Shown piece after piece: positions 1-5,306 of a stretch of 7,978 nt of DNA (its first letter is position 1; every line of letters begins with the position of its first letter). The stretch is taken from positions 747 through 8,724 of the forward strand of contig MHIY01000009.1 in NCBI GenBank assembly GCA_001817755.1. Direction: 5' to 3'. A program made the translations under genes and the position numbers. The stretch comes from Candidatus Colwellbacteria bacterium RIFCSPLOWO2_01_FULL_48_10. GTDB lineage: Bacteria; Patescibacteriota; Minisyncoccia; UBA6257; Colwellbacteraceae. The notes beneath the pieces are model-generated. The model was given only the letters and a program-made list of their open reading frames with translations, made no database searches and was not told the origin of the DNA.

Positions 1-354
1 AATCTTTACGTTGGAGTCGTTATAGCAAATGGTGGTGCGGATCTGCTCCCAGTTCCGGCCGGGCGAAAAAGCGGCGTACGATGAGATGAACGGAATTTTT
101 CCGGAAATACCCAAGCCGGCGGCCACCGTCGCCATATTTTGCTCGGCCACGCCCATCTGCACGAACCTCTCCGGGAATTTTTTGGCGAAAGCCTCGGCGC
201 GCGTAGATTCAGTTAAGTCCGCGCAAAGCACCACGACGTTCGGGTCTTTTTCTCCGGCTACCACCAGCCCCTCACCGTAACCATTGCGGGTAGGAGCTTG
301 TTCGATGTCTTCCTTAAAAACTTTCTCGCTTAACTTTTGTAATTTATTTAACAT
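1..354 (-). CDS. Transketolase C-terminal subunit, N-terminal 118 residues only (runs off left edge)
   Basis: This gene encodes the pyrimidine-binding half of a split transketolase, which partners the upstream N-terminal subunit (485-1339) to move two-carbon ketol units in the non-oxidative pentose phosphate pathway. I translated it by hand: the frame opens with MLNKLQKLSEKV and stays open to base 1, giving 118 residues with no stop. The segment FVQMGVAEQNM (residues 64-74) carries the family's catalytic glutamate at E71, which activates the thiamine diphosphate ring. Other family marks are PTRNGYGEGL (21-30), the LCADLTEST stretch (43-51) and the aromatic loop SSYAAFSPGRNWEQIR (91-106). The pyrimidine domain is nearly complete; the C-terminal domain is outside the window. 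No Shine-Dalgarno site precedes the ATG, and an AT-rich inverted repeat ends nine bases upstream. DXS or the pyruvate dehydrogenase beta subunit share the fold, but the neighbour makes transketolase far more likely. Confidence 0.93.
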   Translation of the reverse strand, partial: MLNKLQKLSEKVFKEDIEQAPTRNGYGEGLVVAGEKDPNVVVLCADLTESTRAEAFAKKFPERFVQMGVAEQNMATVAAGLGISGKIPFISSYAAFSPGRNWEQIRTTICYNDSNVKI

Positions 355-363
355 AGATTTATA

Positions 364-482
364 AATTTCAAATTACAAAGCTCAAATGACAAACCAAACC
401 TAAATAAACTAATGCCAAAATTTGAATTTATAATTTTAGTCTTAATCATTGTTTTGAAATTTGGATTTTGATATTTGAAATT
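364..482. repeat. AT-rich imperfect inverted repeat filling the gap between the transketolase subunit genes
   Basis: The left arm (364-394) and the reverse complement of the right arm (451-482) align over about 31 bases with roughly 24 matches, seven mismatches and one gap. Both begin with the same ten bases, AATTTCAAAT, and both end in AAAC. The inner part (about 395-450) is also AT-rich and loosely self-complementary, so nearly the whole 119-base stretch could fold into one long weak hairpin. Each arm is built from repeated CAAAT/CAAAA-like units. The element occupies almost the entire intergenic space: it begins nine bases upstream of the downstream ATG and ends two bases after the upstream stop. 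It has no coding frame. It may be a dispersed non-coding repeat or an mRNA hairpin that tunes expression of the second subunit; the sequence alone does not decide. Confidence 0.7.
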
Positions 483-484
483 AT

Positions 485-1339
485 CTACTGGTGTTCCGAC
501 TCTATTCTCTTTCCGAGCGTTCGCAGTTCTCGTAGCGCCTCGGCCGCCTCTTCCTTGCTCGGCGGCTTGCCATGCCAGAGATAATCGCGCTCCATGAAAC
601 TCACGCCCTTGCCGGGAATGGTGTGGGCGATTATCGCAGTCGGCTTCTCGTAAATCGCTTTCGCTTCGTTTACGGCATCGATGATGGCGGTAAAATTATG
701 CCCGTCAATCTCCAAAACATGCCAGCCGAACGATTCGTATTTGTCGCGAAGTGGTTCGAGTGGCATGATGTTCTCGGTATTGCCATCGATCTGAATATTA
801 TTGCGGTCGACAACGACAGTAAGGTTGTTGAGCTTGTTTTTGCCCGCGAACATAAGTGATTCCCAGGTGTTTCCGGCATCGTGCTCGCCGTCGGAAGTGA
901 AACAATAAACACGGTGCTTCTTTTTGTCCATCTTCGCGGCGAGCGCCATCCCAACCGCCTGCCCCAGGCCGGAGCCCAACGGGCCGGAGGTCGTCTCAAC
1001 ACCGGGGAGCGAAGTGCGGTGAGGGTGCCCCTGAAGGCGGGTATTTAATTTCCGCAAAGTGAGAAGCTCTTTCTTTGGAAAATATCCGGCATAGGCCATG
1101 GTTACGTAACGGATCGGGCAGATGTGGCCGTTGGACAGGACCAGACGGTCACGGCCTTCCCAATTCGGCTTGCGCGGGTCATGATTAAGGATATTAAAAT
1201 AAAAAGCCGTAAAAATGTCCGCCATGCCCAACGGGCCGGCCGAGTGGCCGCTTTTGGCTTCAAGAAGAGTCTCGATCAGGGTTTCCCTGATCTGATTTGC
1301 CATCTCTTCGAGGAATAGCGTTTCTTTGTCAGTTAGCAT
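485..1339 (-). CDS. Transketolase N-terminal subunit (thiamine diphosphate pyrophosphate-binding half)
   Basis: The 284-residue protein is the N-terminal half of a two-gene transketolase; single-chain enzymes are about 650 residues. It has the usual marks in order: SGHSAGPLGMAD (30-41) with H33, DRLVLSNGH (64-72) with H72, GHPHR (104-108) with H105, GPLGSGLGQAVGMA (119-132), and the thiamine diphosphate/metal motif beginning SDGEHDAGNTWE (149-160) and continuing through LNNLTVVVDRNNIQIDG (170-186). AHTIPGKG (238-245) with H239 and the following WHGKPP are also typical. These residues bind cofactor and sugar phosphate. The ATG lies 15 bases after the rpe stop, so the two are probably co-transcribed; the Shine-Dalgarno signal is weak at best. 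The partner subunit follows at 354. The stop is TAG. Function is secure; the exact start is fairly secure, with M13 as an alternative. Confidence 0.95.
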   Translation of the reverse strand: MLTDKETLFLEEMANQIRETLIETLLEAKSGHSAGPLGMADIFTAFYFNILNHDPRKPNWEGRDRLVLSNGHICPIRYVTMAYAGYFPKKELLTLRKLNTRLQGHPHRTSLPGVETTSGPLGSGLGQAVGMALAAKMDKKKHRVYCFTSDGEHDAGNTWESLMFAGKNKLNNLTVVVDRNNIQIDGNTENIMPLEPLRDKYESFGWHVLEIDGHNFTAIIDAVNEAKAIYEKPTAIIAHTIPGKGVSFMERDYLWHGKPPSKEEAAEALRELRTLGKRIESEHQ

Positions 1340-1354
1340 AGCTTCGGTATCTTT

Positions 1355-2002
1355 CTAAACTTCTTTTAATTCTTCGTACGCTTTCGCTGGATCCTTGGCG
1401 TCAAATATGTACGACGCAGAGACAATCACGTCCGCTCCGGCGGACTTTGCCAGCAGGGCGGTCTCGGGATTCATCCCGCCGTCGACCTCAATTCTAGCAT
1501 CGGGCCTCAGCCGCCGCAAAGATTTTATTCTGTCGGGAAAGTTGGCGGCAGGTTCCTGGCCCGCAAATCCAGGATTTACAATTAATATCTGGAACCCGTC
1601 AAAGCCCTGGTTCGCCACCAACAACTTGTCCATCGATACGTCCGGTCCGCAAGAAAGGACTATTCTGCAATCGCGATCCTTGCATGCAGCAAGGGTCTTG
1701 ACCGGGTCGCCCTTGGACTCGACATGCACAACGAGTCTTTTTGCGCCCGCGTCGATCCACTCACTGACCACCACTTCGGGGTGCTGAACCATGAGATGTA
1801 TTTCAAAATTCATGTTTGGAAATGACTGCCGGAGTTCGCCGAACTCAGCAGGGTTGCCCCATGTTACAACAGGCGCAAAAGCGCCATCGACCACGTCGAT
1901 GTGCACCCATGGAGAAATGGCGTCCATGAACTCAGAAGCGATCTTAACCCGCCGCATAGCATCGGCATAGGTCTTGCAATTTATGGCCGGGATGACCTGC
2001 AT
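1355..2002 (-). CDS. rpe: Ribulose-phosphate 3-epimerase
   Basis: The enzyme interconverts D-ribulose 5-phosphate and D-xylulose 5-phosphate, supplying the transketolase donor. It is a 215-residue TIM barrel, close to the usual 210-230. Visible marks are HIDVVDGAF (34-42) with metal ligands H34 and D36, FEIHLMVQHPE (66-76) with H69, IVNPGFAGQ (141-149, phosphate loop) and IEVDGGMNPET (171-181) with D174; D36 and D174 would be the acid/base pair. The N-terminus reads MQVIPAIN, where many epimerases have an IAPSIL motif, a variant I associate with this broad group. I chose the ATG at 2002 because the family sequence begins there; an in-frame ATG at 2032 adds ten residues without family character. 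Neither start has a Shine-Dalgarno site. The gene sits 135 bases after rpiB and 15 before the transketolase N-subunit gene. Stop TAG. Confidence 0.93.
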   Translation of the reverse strand: MQVIPAINCKTYADAMRRVKIASEFMDAISPWVHIDVVDGAFAPVVTWGNPAEFGELRQSFPNMNFEIHLMVQHPEVVVSEWIDAGAKRLVVHVESKGDPVKTLAACKDRDCRIVLSCGPDVSMDKLLVANQGFDGFQILIVNPGFAGQEPAANFPDRIKSLRRLRPDARIEVDGGMNPETALLAKSAGADVIVSASYIFDAKDPAKAYEELKEV

Positions 2003-2069
2003 CGGGCAGTAGAAATTAGATTGACTGCGCACATATTGCGACTATGCTGTCTTTTGTCATTCTGTGTTG

Positions 2070-2075
2070 ATTGTA
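2070..2075 (-). promoter_or_regulatory. Possible -10 box for rpe and transketolase genes
   Basis: The minus strand reads TACAAT here, five of six matches to the sigma-70 -10 consensus, in the gap between rpiB and rpe. The best -35 match at about 17 bases spacing is poor. Transcription would start near 2063, about 60 bases before the preferred rpe ATG. A second weak candidate, TCTAAT, lies about 12 bases before that ATG. Either is tentative. Confidence 0.25.
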
Positions 2076-2122
2076 CACTAATTCTTGCGACTTAAGATAA
2101 GATCTAATTTCACTACCCGATA

Positions 2123-2134
2123 GCCGGGCCCGGC
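2123..2134. repeat. Perfect 12-base GC-only palindrome just after rpiB
   Basis: GCCGGGCCCGGC is a perfect palindrome four bases beyond the rpiB stop codon. On the minus strand it overlaps a short alternative stem, CCCG-GCTAT-CGGG. No T-tract follows, so it is not a standard intrinsic terminator. It could be a weak pause or terminator for rpiB, or chance in GC-rich sequence. Confidence 0.4.
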
Positions 2135-2137
2135 ATC

Positions 2138-2587
2138 TTAGACTTTACTTTCGATGTCCGATATTTCCTGAAGCCGGCGCTTATGCCTCTCTTCTCCGGA
2201 AAACTCAGCCTTCAGCCAAGCCTCGGTTATCTGCGCTGCGAGCTCGTTCGAAATAAAGTCCGAAGCGAGAGCTAAAACATTGGTGTCTTCGTCGAGCTTC
2301 GTAGCCTTAGCCTGGTCGGGGTTAAGCCCGATAAACGCACGGATGCCTTTATATTTGTTAGCGGCTATGGAAACTCCCCCGCCTGAGCCGCAGATAACAA
2401 CGCCGCGGGAACCGGGAGTCTGTAAAACATTTTCGGCAACGCGGGAAGCGAAATCGGGATAGTCGTCTTCGTGGTCGTAGCGTTCGGCGCCCAAATCGCG
2501 CAGATCATATCCTTGCGACTTTATGACCTGCGAAAGGAATTGTTTGAGATTGAAGCCACGGTGGTCGCAGGCAATGTAGATGATCAT
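2138..2587 (-). CDS. rpiB: RpiB/LacAB-family sugar-phosphate isomerase (ribose 5-phosphate isomerase B)
   Basis: The likely reaction is ribose 5-phosphate to ribulose 5-phosphate in the non-oxidative pentose phosphate branch. The 149-residue length matches the family. Marks are MIIYIACDHRGFNLK (1-15), DYPDFASRVAE (42-52), GVVICGSGGGVSIAANKYKGIRA (62-84) with the catalytic cysteine at C66, DTNVLALASDF (101-111) and FSGEERHKRRL (129-139) with basic phosphate-binding residues. One feature is odd: E. coli RpiB has a ring-opening histidine at position 99 (RQHNDTNVL), while this protein has D99 in the aligned LDEDTNVL. I chose the ATG at 2587; an in-frame ATG at 2617 adds ten residues before the family start and falls inside a hairpin stem. 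There is no clear Shine-Dalgarno site. It lies 84 bases after gap. A related isomerase specificity such as LacAB cannot be excluded, but the rpe and transketolase neighbours favour RpiB. Confidence 0.9.
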   Translation of the reverse strand: MIIYIACDHRGFNLKQFLSQVIKSQGYDLRDLGAERYDHEDDYPDFASRVAENVLQTPGSRGVVICGSGGGVSIAANKYKGIRAFIGLNPDQAKATKLDEDTNVLALASDFISNELAAQITEAWLKAEFSGEERHKRRLQEISDIESKV

Positions 2588-2616
2588 AATGTTAGATACG
2601 CTTAACGAATAGCGCA

Positions 2617-2644
2617 TACGAATGGATTCTTCGTTTCATTCGTA
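2617..2644. repeat. 8-bp hairpin between gap and rpiB
   Basis: TACGAATG (2617-2624) and CATTCGTA (2637-2644) form a perfect 8-bp stem with a 12-base loop. It lies in the short gap after gap and about 30 bases before the rpiB ATG. Next to it, the minus strand has a tandem pair of ATATACCA units at about 2648-2664. No T-tract follows, so termination is unlikely. It may be a leader structure of the gap-rpiB transcript. Confidence 0.4.
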
Positions 2645-2671
2645 GTCATTGGTATATTGGTATATGTTGCG

Positions 2672-3694
2672 CTAGAGCGCGACAAGTTTTTCGACGTGTT
2701 TCACTAGGGTCGAAACATAGCCGTATTCGTTGTCGTACCAGGAGAGAATGTTTACTAGGTCGCCGTCGATGACCTTGGTAAATTTCAGGTCGATTATCGC
2801 GCCATATGGATTGCCGACGATGTCGGAGGAAACCAGCTGGTCTTCGGTTACGGCAAGCGTGGCCTTCCAGCGCGGGCTTTTCGCGGCATCCCGGAATATC
2901 TGATTCACCTCCTCGACGGTCGTCGGACGGCCTGCTACAAAGGTTATGTTCGCAGCCGAACCGGCCGCAACCGGCACGCGGAAAGCTATGCCGTCAAATT
3001 TATCTTTGAGCTTCGGGATTATCCTCGTTATCGCGATAGCGGCGCCGGTTGTGGAAGGCGCGATGTTCTGCGCCCCGGCACGGCCGCGGCGAAGATCGGT
3101 TCCCTTAACCGGCCCGTCGACAAGATTCTGGGTAGCGGTATAGGCGTGCACGGTATTGAGGATTGCCTTCTTCACGCCAACGGATTCGCTCATGATGGCG
3201 ACAACCGGGGCGGAAGCGTTCGTGGTACAGCTCCCGTTAGAGGTTATCGCGCACTTACCAAAATCTTTGTCGTTAACACCCACAAGAACGGTGTTCCCGA
3301 GGGCGCTGTCTTCATCCTTCGCCGGAGCTGTTATCAAAACTTTTTTGGCGCCAGCATCAAGATGCGCTTTTGCTTTTTCATAGGACTCGAAGGCTCCGGT
3401 TGATTCTACGACTAGGTCTACTCCCAAGTCTTTCCAGGGTAACTTAGTCGCATCCTTTTCCTGTAAAAATTTGATCGGCTGGCCGTAGATCACAAGATCT
3501 GCGCCTTTCACTTCGACAGATTTGTCATAGGCGCGGTAGACGGTATCGTATTTTAAAAGATAGGCAAGATTGGTGACATCGCCAAGATCGTTCACGGCCA
3601 CTACCTCAACCTGGCTCGCGAGAGGCGAAGCAAGGAGTTGCCTTAAAAACAAACGTCCGATGCGGCCGAAGCCGTTAATAGCGATGCGTGTCAT
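2672..3694 (-). CDS. gap: Glyceraldehyde-3-phosphate dehydrogenase, type I
   Basis: This cytosolic enzyme oxidises and phosphorylates glyceraldehyde 3-phosphate to 1,3-bisphosphoglycerate. The protein is 340 residues, the normal length. The Rossmann start is RIAINGFGRIGRLFLRQ (3-19), and VAVNDLGD (32-39) has the aspartate D36 usually linked to NAD use. The active site is SNGSCTTNASAP (152-163) with C156; H183 in NTVHAYT completes the catalytic pair. RRGRAGAQNIAPSTTGAA (202-219) and WYDNEYGY (319-326) are also canonical. Most bacterial enzymes read SCTTNCLAP; here the second cysteine is A160, which should not affect catalysis. The first residues begin the family fold directly, so the start is firm although no Shine-Dalgarno site exists. 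TATAAT ends eight bases before the ATG, which suggests a leaderless transcript. The gene links the downstream pentose phosphate genes to glycolysis. Confidence 0.97.
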   Translation of the reverse strand: MTRIAINGFGRIGRLFLRQLLASPLASQVEVVAVNDLGDVTNLAYLLKYDTVYRAYDKSVEVKGADLVIYGQPIKFLQEKDATKLPWKDLGVDLVVESTGAFESYEKAKAHLDAGAKKVLITAPAKDEDSALGNTVLVGVNDKDFGKCAITSNGSCTTNASAPVVAIMSESVGVKKAILNTVHAYTATQNLVDGPVKGTDLRRGRAGAQNIAPSTTGAAIAITRIIPKLKDKFDGIAFRVPVAAGSAANITFVAGRPTTVEEVNQIFRDAAKSPRWKATLAVTEDQLVSSDIVGNPYGAIIDLKFTKVIDGDLVNILSWYDNEYGYVSTLVKHVEKLVAL

Positions 3695-3702
3695 GTGGAA
3701 TC

Positions 3703-3708
3703 ATTATA
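3703..3708 (-). promoter_or_regulatory. Consensus -10 box of a probable leaderless gap promoter
   Basis: The minus strand reads TATAAT, a perfect -10 hexamer, and the gap ATG follows after only eight bases (GATTCCAC). Transcription normally starts about six to eight bases after the hexamer, so the mRNA would start at or within two bases of the ATG. The -35 region at 17 bases spacing (TTTTGC) is weak. The lack of any Shine-Dalgarno site and the firm start of the protein agree with leaderless translation. Confidence 0.55.
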
Positions 3709-3742
3709 AGGCAAAACGTCTTGTCGCAAAAGAGACAGGGAT

Positions 3743-3849
3743 AGCTCGATAGCAACATAGCGAATTAGCTCCTCGTTCCGCAAAGCGGAACTTGGAGTTT
3801 AGTAATTCGGGTTCACTGTTGAGGCGACTTGCTGTGCCGCTATCGAGCT
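3743..3849. repeat. 107-base nested stem-loop element between the MFS gene and gap
   Basis: Three perfect stems nest inside one another. The outer is 11 bp: AGCTCGATAGC (3743-3753) with GCTATCGAGCT (3839-3849). The middle is 7 bp: CGAATTA (3761-3767) with TAATTCG (3803-3809). The inner has CTCC/GGAG (3769-3772, 3794-3797) and GTTCCGC/GCGGAAC (3775-3781, 3785-3791) around an AAA loop. In the minus direction it starts seven bases after the MFS stop and ends 35 bases before the gap -10 box. T-rich sequence (TCTCTTTT) appears about ten bases past the outer stem, so it may terminate MFS transcription weakly. It could also be a 3' UTR stabiliser, a small structured RNA or a palindromic repeat. It does not fit tRNA, and I see no recombination core typical of attC. 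Confidence 0.7.
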
Positions 3850-3855
3850 TCTGTA

Positions 3856-5103
3856 CTAACGAGCTGATATGCGGTTCTCTATCCGGTGCTTTATGAAACC
3901 GTTAAAACTGATGAGATAAAAAACGATAAGCCCTAGTATGGACATCGCGGCGCCATAGATGAAGGCCGCCGAGTGACCGAACGAAGACCAGAGAAGACCA
4001 CTCACAATGCCGGCAATGAGCGAGGAAAGTCCGGCCGAGGCATGAAGTAGGCCTTCTCCGGTCGCAAGAAGCCGGGGGTCGACAAGCTTTGCGGCCAAGG
4101 CGCGTTTCACCCCTTCGGTCGCCGCGGCATAAATGCCAAAGCAAACGATTGCCAGCACTACATACGCCACCGAATTGGAAAAAGCCAAAACTAAATACGA
4201 CGCTATGGCGGCAACGACCCCGCCGGCGATCACCTTGCGCTCACCGATTTTGTCCGAAAGCCTACCGAGCGGAATGGCCGTGAGAACAAAAGTGATGTTA
4301 TAGATAAAATAAGCGATGGGGATGCTGGCCAACCCGAATCCAAGCCCAATTGGCCTAAGGAACATGAGGGTTATTGGTATTGTACCCAGACCAAATATGA
4401 AAATAGCTCCCAGAAACAGCGCGAAGCGCCAATTGGCGCGCAAAAGGCCAAGATCGAGTCTGACGAGAGAACCATTCGGTTTTTGCGGCATGGCCGGAAC
4501 CTCTTTGACGAAAAAGAAACTAAGAACCGCAAGTATGCCGACAGCGAAAGCAATCAAAAAAAGTTTTTTGTAGTCGTTTAAAATGACCGGAAGTATGAGA
4601 AACGCCGCCAATGGGCCAAGCACGCCGCCGGCGGCATCCATCGCGCGATGATAGCCGAAGGATTTGCCGAGTTCTTCGGGCGCGACTGAAGAAGCAAGAA
4701 GCGCGTCGCGCGGCGCGTCGCGTAAGCCTTTTCCGATGCGGTCAACCAGACGAATCGTGAAAACGTGGTAAAAGTTGGAGGCTAGAATAAAAAATGGCCG
4801 GGTGCAGACTGATAATACATATCCGACAACGGCGGGGATCTTGCGCCGGCCGATCATGTCCGAAAACCAGCCCGAAAATATCTTTAGGAAGCTGGCGAGA
4901 GCATCGGACACTCCTTCGATGAGGCCTATCCCGAGCGGCGAAACGCCGAAGGTTACGAAAAGAAGCGACGGCATGACCGACTGGATCATCTCGTTCGAGA
5001 AATCGTTGAACAAACTTACCAGCCCCAGAAAAAAAACGTTCCTCCGTAAACCAAAGATTTTATTGTTGTTTTCCAAATTAAAGATTTTCAGTCTCCGTTT
5101 CAT
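3856..5103 (-). CDS. Major facilitator superfamily transporter, substrate unknown
   Basis: The 415-residue protein is a 12-helix-type MFS membrane carrier. The hydrophobic helices begin near residue 22 (NVFFLGLVSLF) and repeat through GLIVFYLISF (391-400), with a hydrophilic centre at about 201-225 dividing the two halves. The MFS motif A occurs twice, GWFSDMIGRR (78-87) and GRLSDKIGER (280-289), as expected for the duplicated fold. The DRIGKGLRDAPRDAL segment (121-135) marks a broad uncharacterised MFS subgroup, and no substrate can be named. I chose the ATG at 5103, which has AAGGA four bases upstream; the in-frame ATG at 5193 adds 30 non-family residues, crosses a 10-bp hairpin and overlaps another small gene. 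It follows the mini Cys-rich gene and may share its promoter. It may export a metabolite or drug, but nothing here shows which. Stop TAG. Confidence 0.92.
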   Translation of the reverse strand: MKRRLKIFNLENNNKIFGLRRNVFFLGLVSLFNDFSNEMIQSVMPSLLFVTFGVSPLGIGLIEGVSDALASFLKIFSGWFSDMIGRRKIPAVVGYVLSVCTRPFFILASNFYHVFTIRLVDRIGKGLRDAPRDALLASSVAPEELGKSFGYHRAMDAAGGVLGPLAAFLILPVILNDYKKLFLIAFAVGILAVLSFFFVKEVPAMPQKPNGSLVRLDLGLLRANWRFALFLGAIFIFGLGTIPITLMFLRPIGLGFGLASIPIAYFIYNITFVLTAIPLGRLSDKIGERKVIAGGVVAAIASYLVLAFSNSVAYVVLAIVCFGIYAAATEGVKRALAAKLVDPRLLATGEGLLHASAGLSSLIAGIVSGLLWSSFGHSAAFIYGAAMSILGLIVFYLISFNGFIKHRIENRISAR

Positions 5104-5107
5104 TCTA

Positions 5108-5112
5108 TCCTT
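5108..5112 (-). promoter_or_regulatory. Shine-Dalgarno site fixing the MFS start
   Basis: The minus strand reads AAGGA followed by four bases and the ATG at 5103. This selects the shorter MFS protein over the start 90 bases upstream. Confidence 0.55.
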
Positions 5113-5126
5113 TTCAGCGGGATTGT

Positions 5127-5150
5127 TAAACCCGCCTTGTGGCGGGTTTA
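5127..5150. terminator. 10-bp hairpin after the mini Cys-rich gene, possible weak terminator or attenuator
   Basis: TAAACCCGCC (5127-5136) pairs perfectly with GGCGGGTTTA (5141-5150) around a four-base loop. In the minus direction it starts 18 bases after the stop codon of the 23-residue gene and ends 23 bases before the MFS ATG. The T-run past the GC stem is only three bases, so termination would be partial. No promoter is seen between it and the MFS gene, so MFS mRNA probably arises by read-through. It may therefore lower MFS expression relative to the mini gene. Confidence 0.45.
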
Positions 5151-5168
5151 CGCGCGGAATTGCAATGG

Positions 5169-5240
5169 TTATTTGCAAGGACACTGTCCGCACTGCGCAC
5201 CGGTATGATCCGGGTGGCTACACTTTGGGCAATTCTCCAT
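5169..5240 (-). CDS. 23-residue Cys/His-rich mini-protein, zinc-ribbon-like
   Basis: Hand translation from the ATG at 5240 gives a complete 23-residue frame ending in TAA. It begins MENCPKC and ends CGQCPCK, with cysteines at 4, 7, 17, 20 and 22 and histidines at 9 and 12. The CxxC-SHPDH-CxxCxC arrangement resembles the short metal-binding knuckles of zinc ribbons, with five Cys and two His in 23 residues. Chance would rarely place so many potential ligands in this spacing. TATAAT lies 42 bases upstream and a hairpin lies 18 bases after the stop, giving the outline of a small transcription unit between the methyltransferase and MFS genes. No Shine-Dalgarno site precedes it; a 10-base palindrome TTAAGCTTAA (5244-5253) does. 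I infer metal binding; the role is unknown. It could instead be a fragment of a larger zinc ribbon, or a chance frame. Confidence 0.55.
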   Translation of the reverse strand: MENCPKCSHPDHTGAQCGQCPCK

Positions 5241-5282
5241 AGGTTAAGCTTAATGAGTTGCTTTGGCGACCTTTGGACTATC

Positions 5283-5288
5283 ATTATA
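5283..5288 (-). promoter_or_regulatory. Consensus -10 box upstream of the mini Cys-rich gene and MFS gene
   Basis: The minus strand reads TATAAT, 18 bases after the stop of the methyltransferase gene. Transcription would start near 5276, giving a leader of about 36 bases before the mini-gene ATG at 5240. No good -35 hexamer is visible at 17-18 bases spacing. It would also serve the MFS gene if the hairpin at 5127-5150 is read through. Confidence 0.4.
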
Positions 5289-5306
5289 CACCTTTCTATA
5301 CATCCA

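Noticed and set aside
670..1002. A 110-codon minus-strand frame within the transketolase N-subunit gene
   Set aside because: It is an alternative frame of a well-supported gene, with Arg/Trp/Pro-rich composition typical of a shadow frame.
3806..3820. A GGTTCACTG stretch resembling a tRNA T-loop in the structured element
   Set aside because: The flanking bases do not form a T-stem and there is no anticodon arm or acceptor layout of tRNA size.
3743..3860. Integron attC site as an explanation for the nested palindrome
   Set aside because: I see no paired core sites of the RYYYAAC/GTTRRRY type in the right places, and no integrase or cassette pattern nearby.
4700..4730. Direct repeat of GCGCGTCGC in the MFS gene
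   Set aside because: It simply encodes the conserved RDAPRDA segment of the transporter subgroup, where two similar tripeptides create the DNA repeat.
5104..5193. Longer MFS start at 5193
   Set aside because: The added 30 residues are not hydrophobic helix or family sequence, they cross a 10-bp hairpin, and a Shine-Dalgarno site stands before the ATG at 5103.
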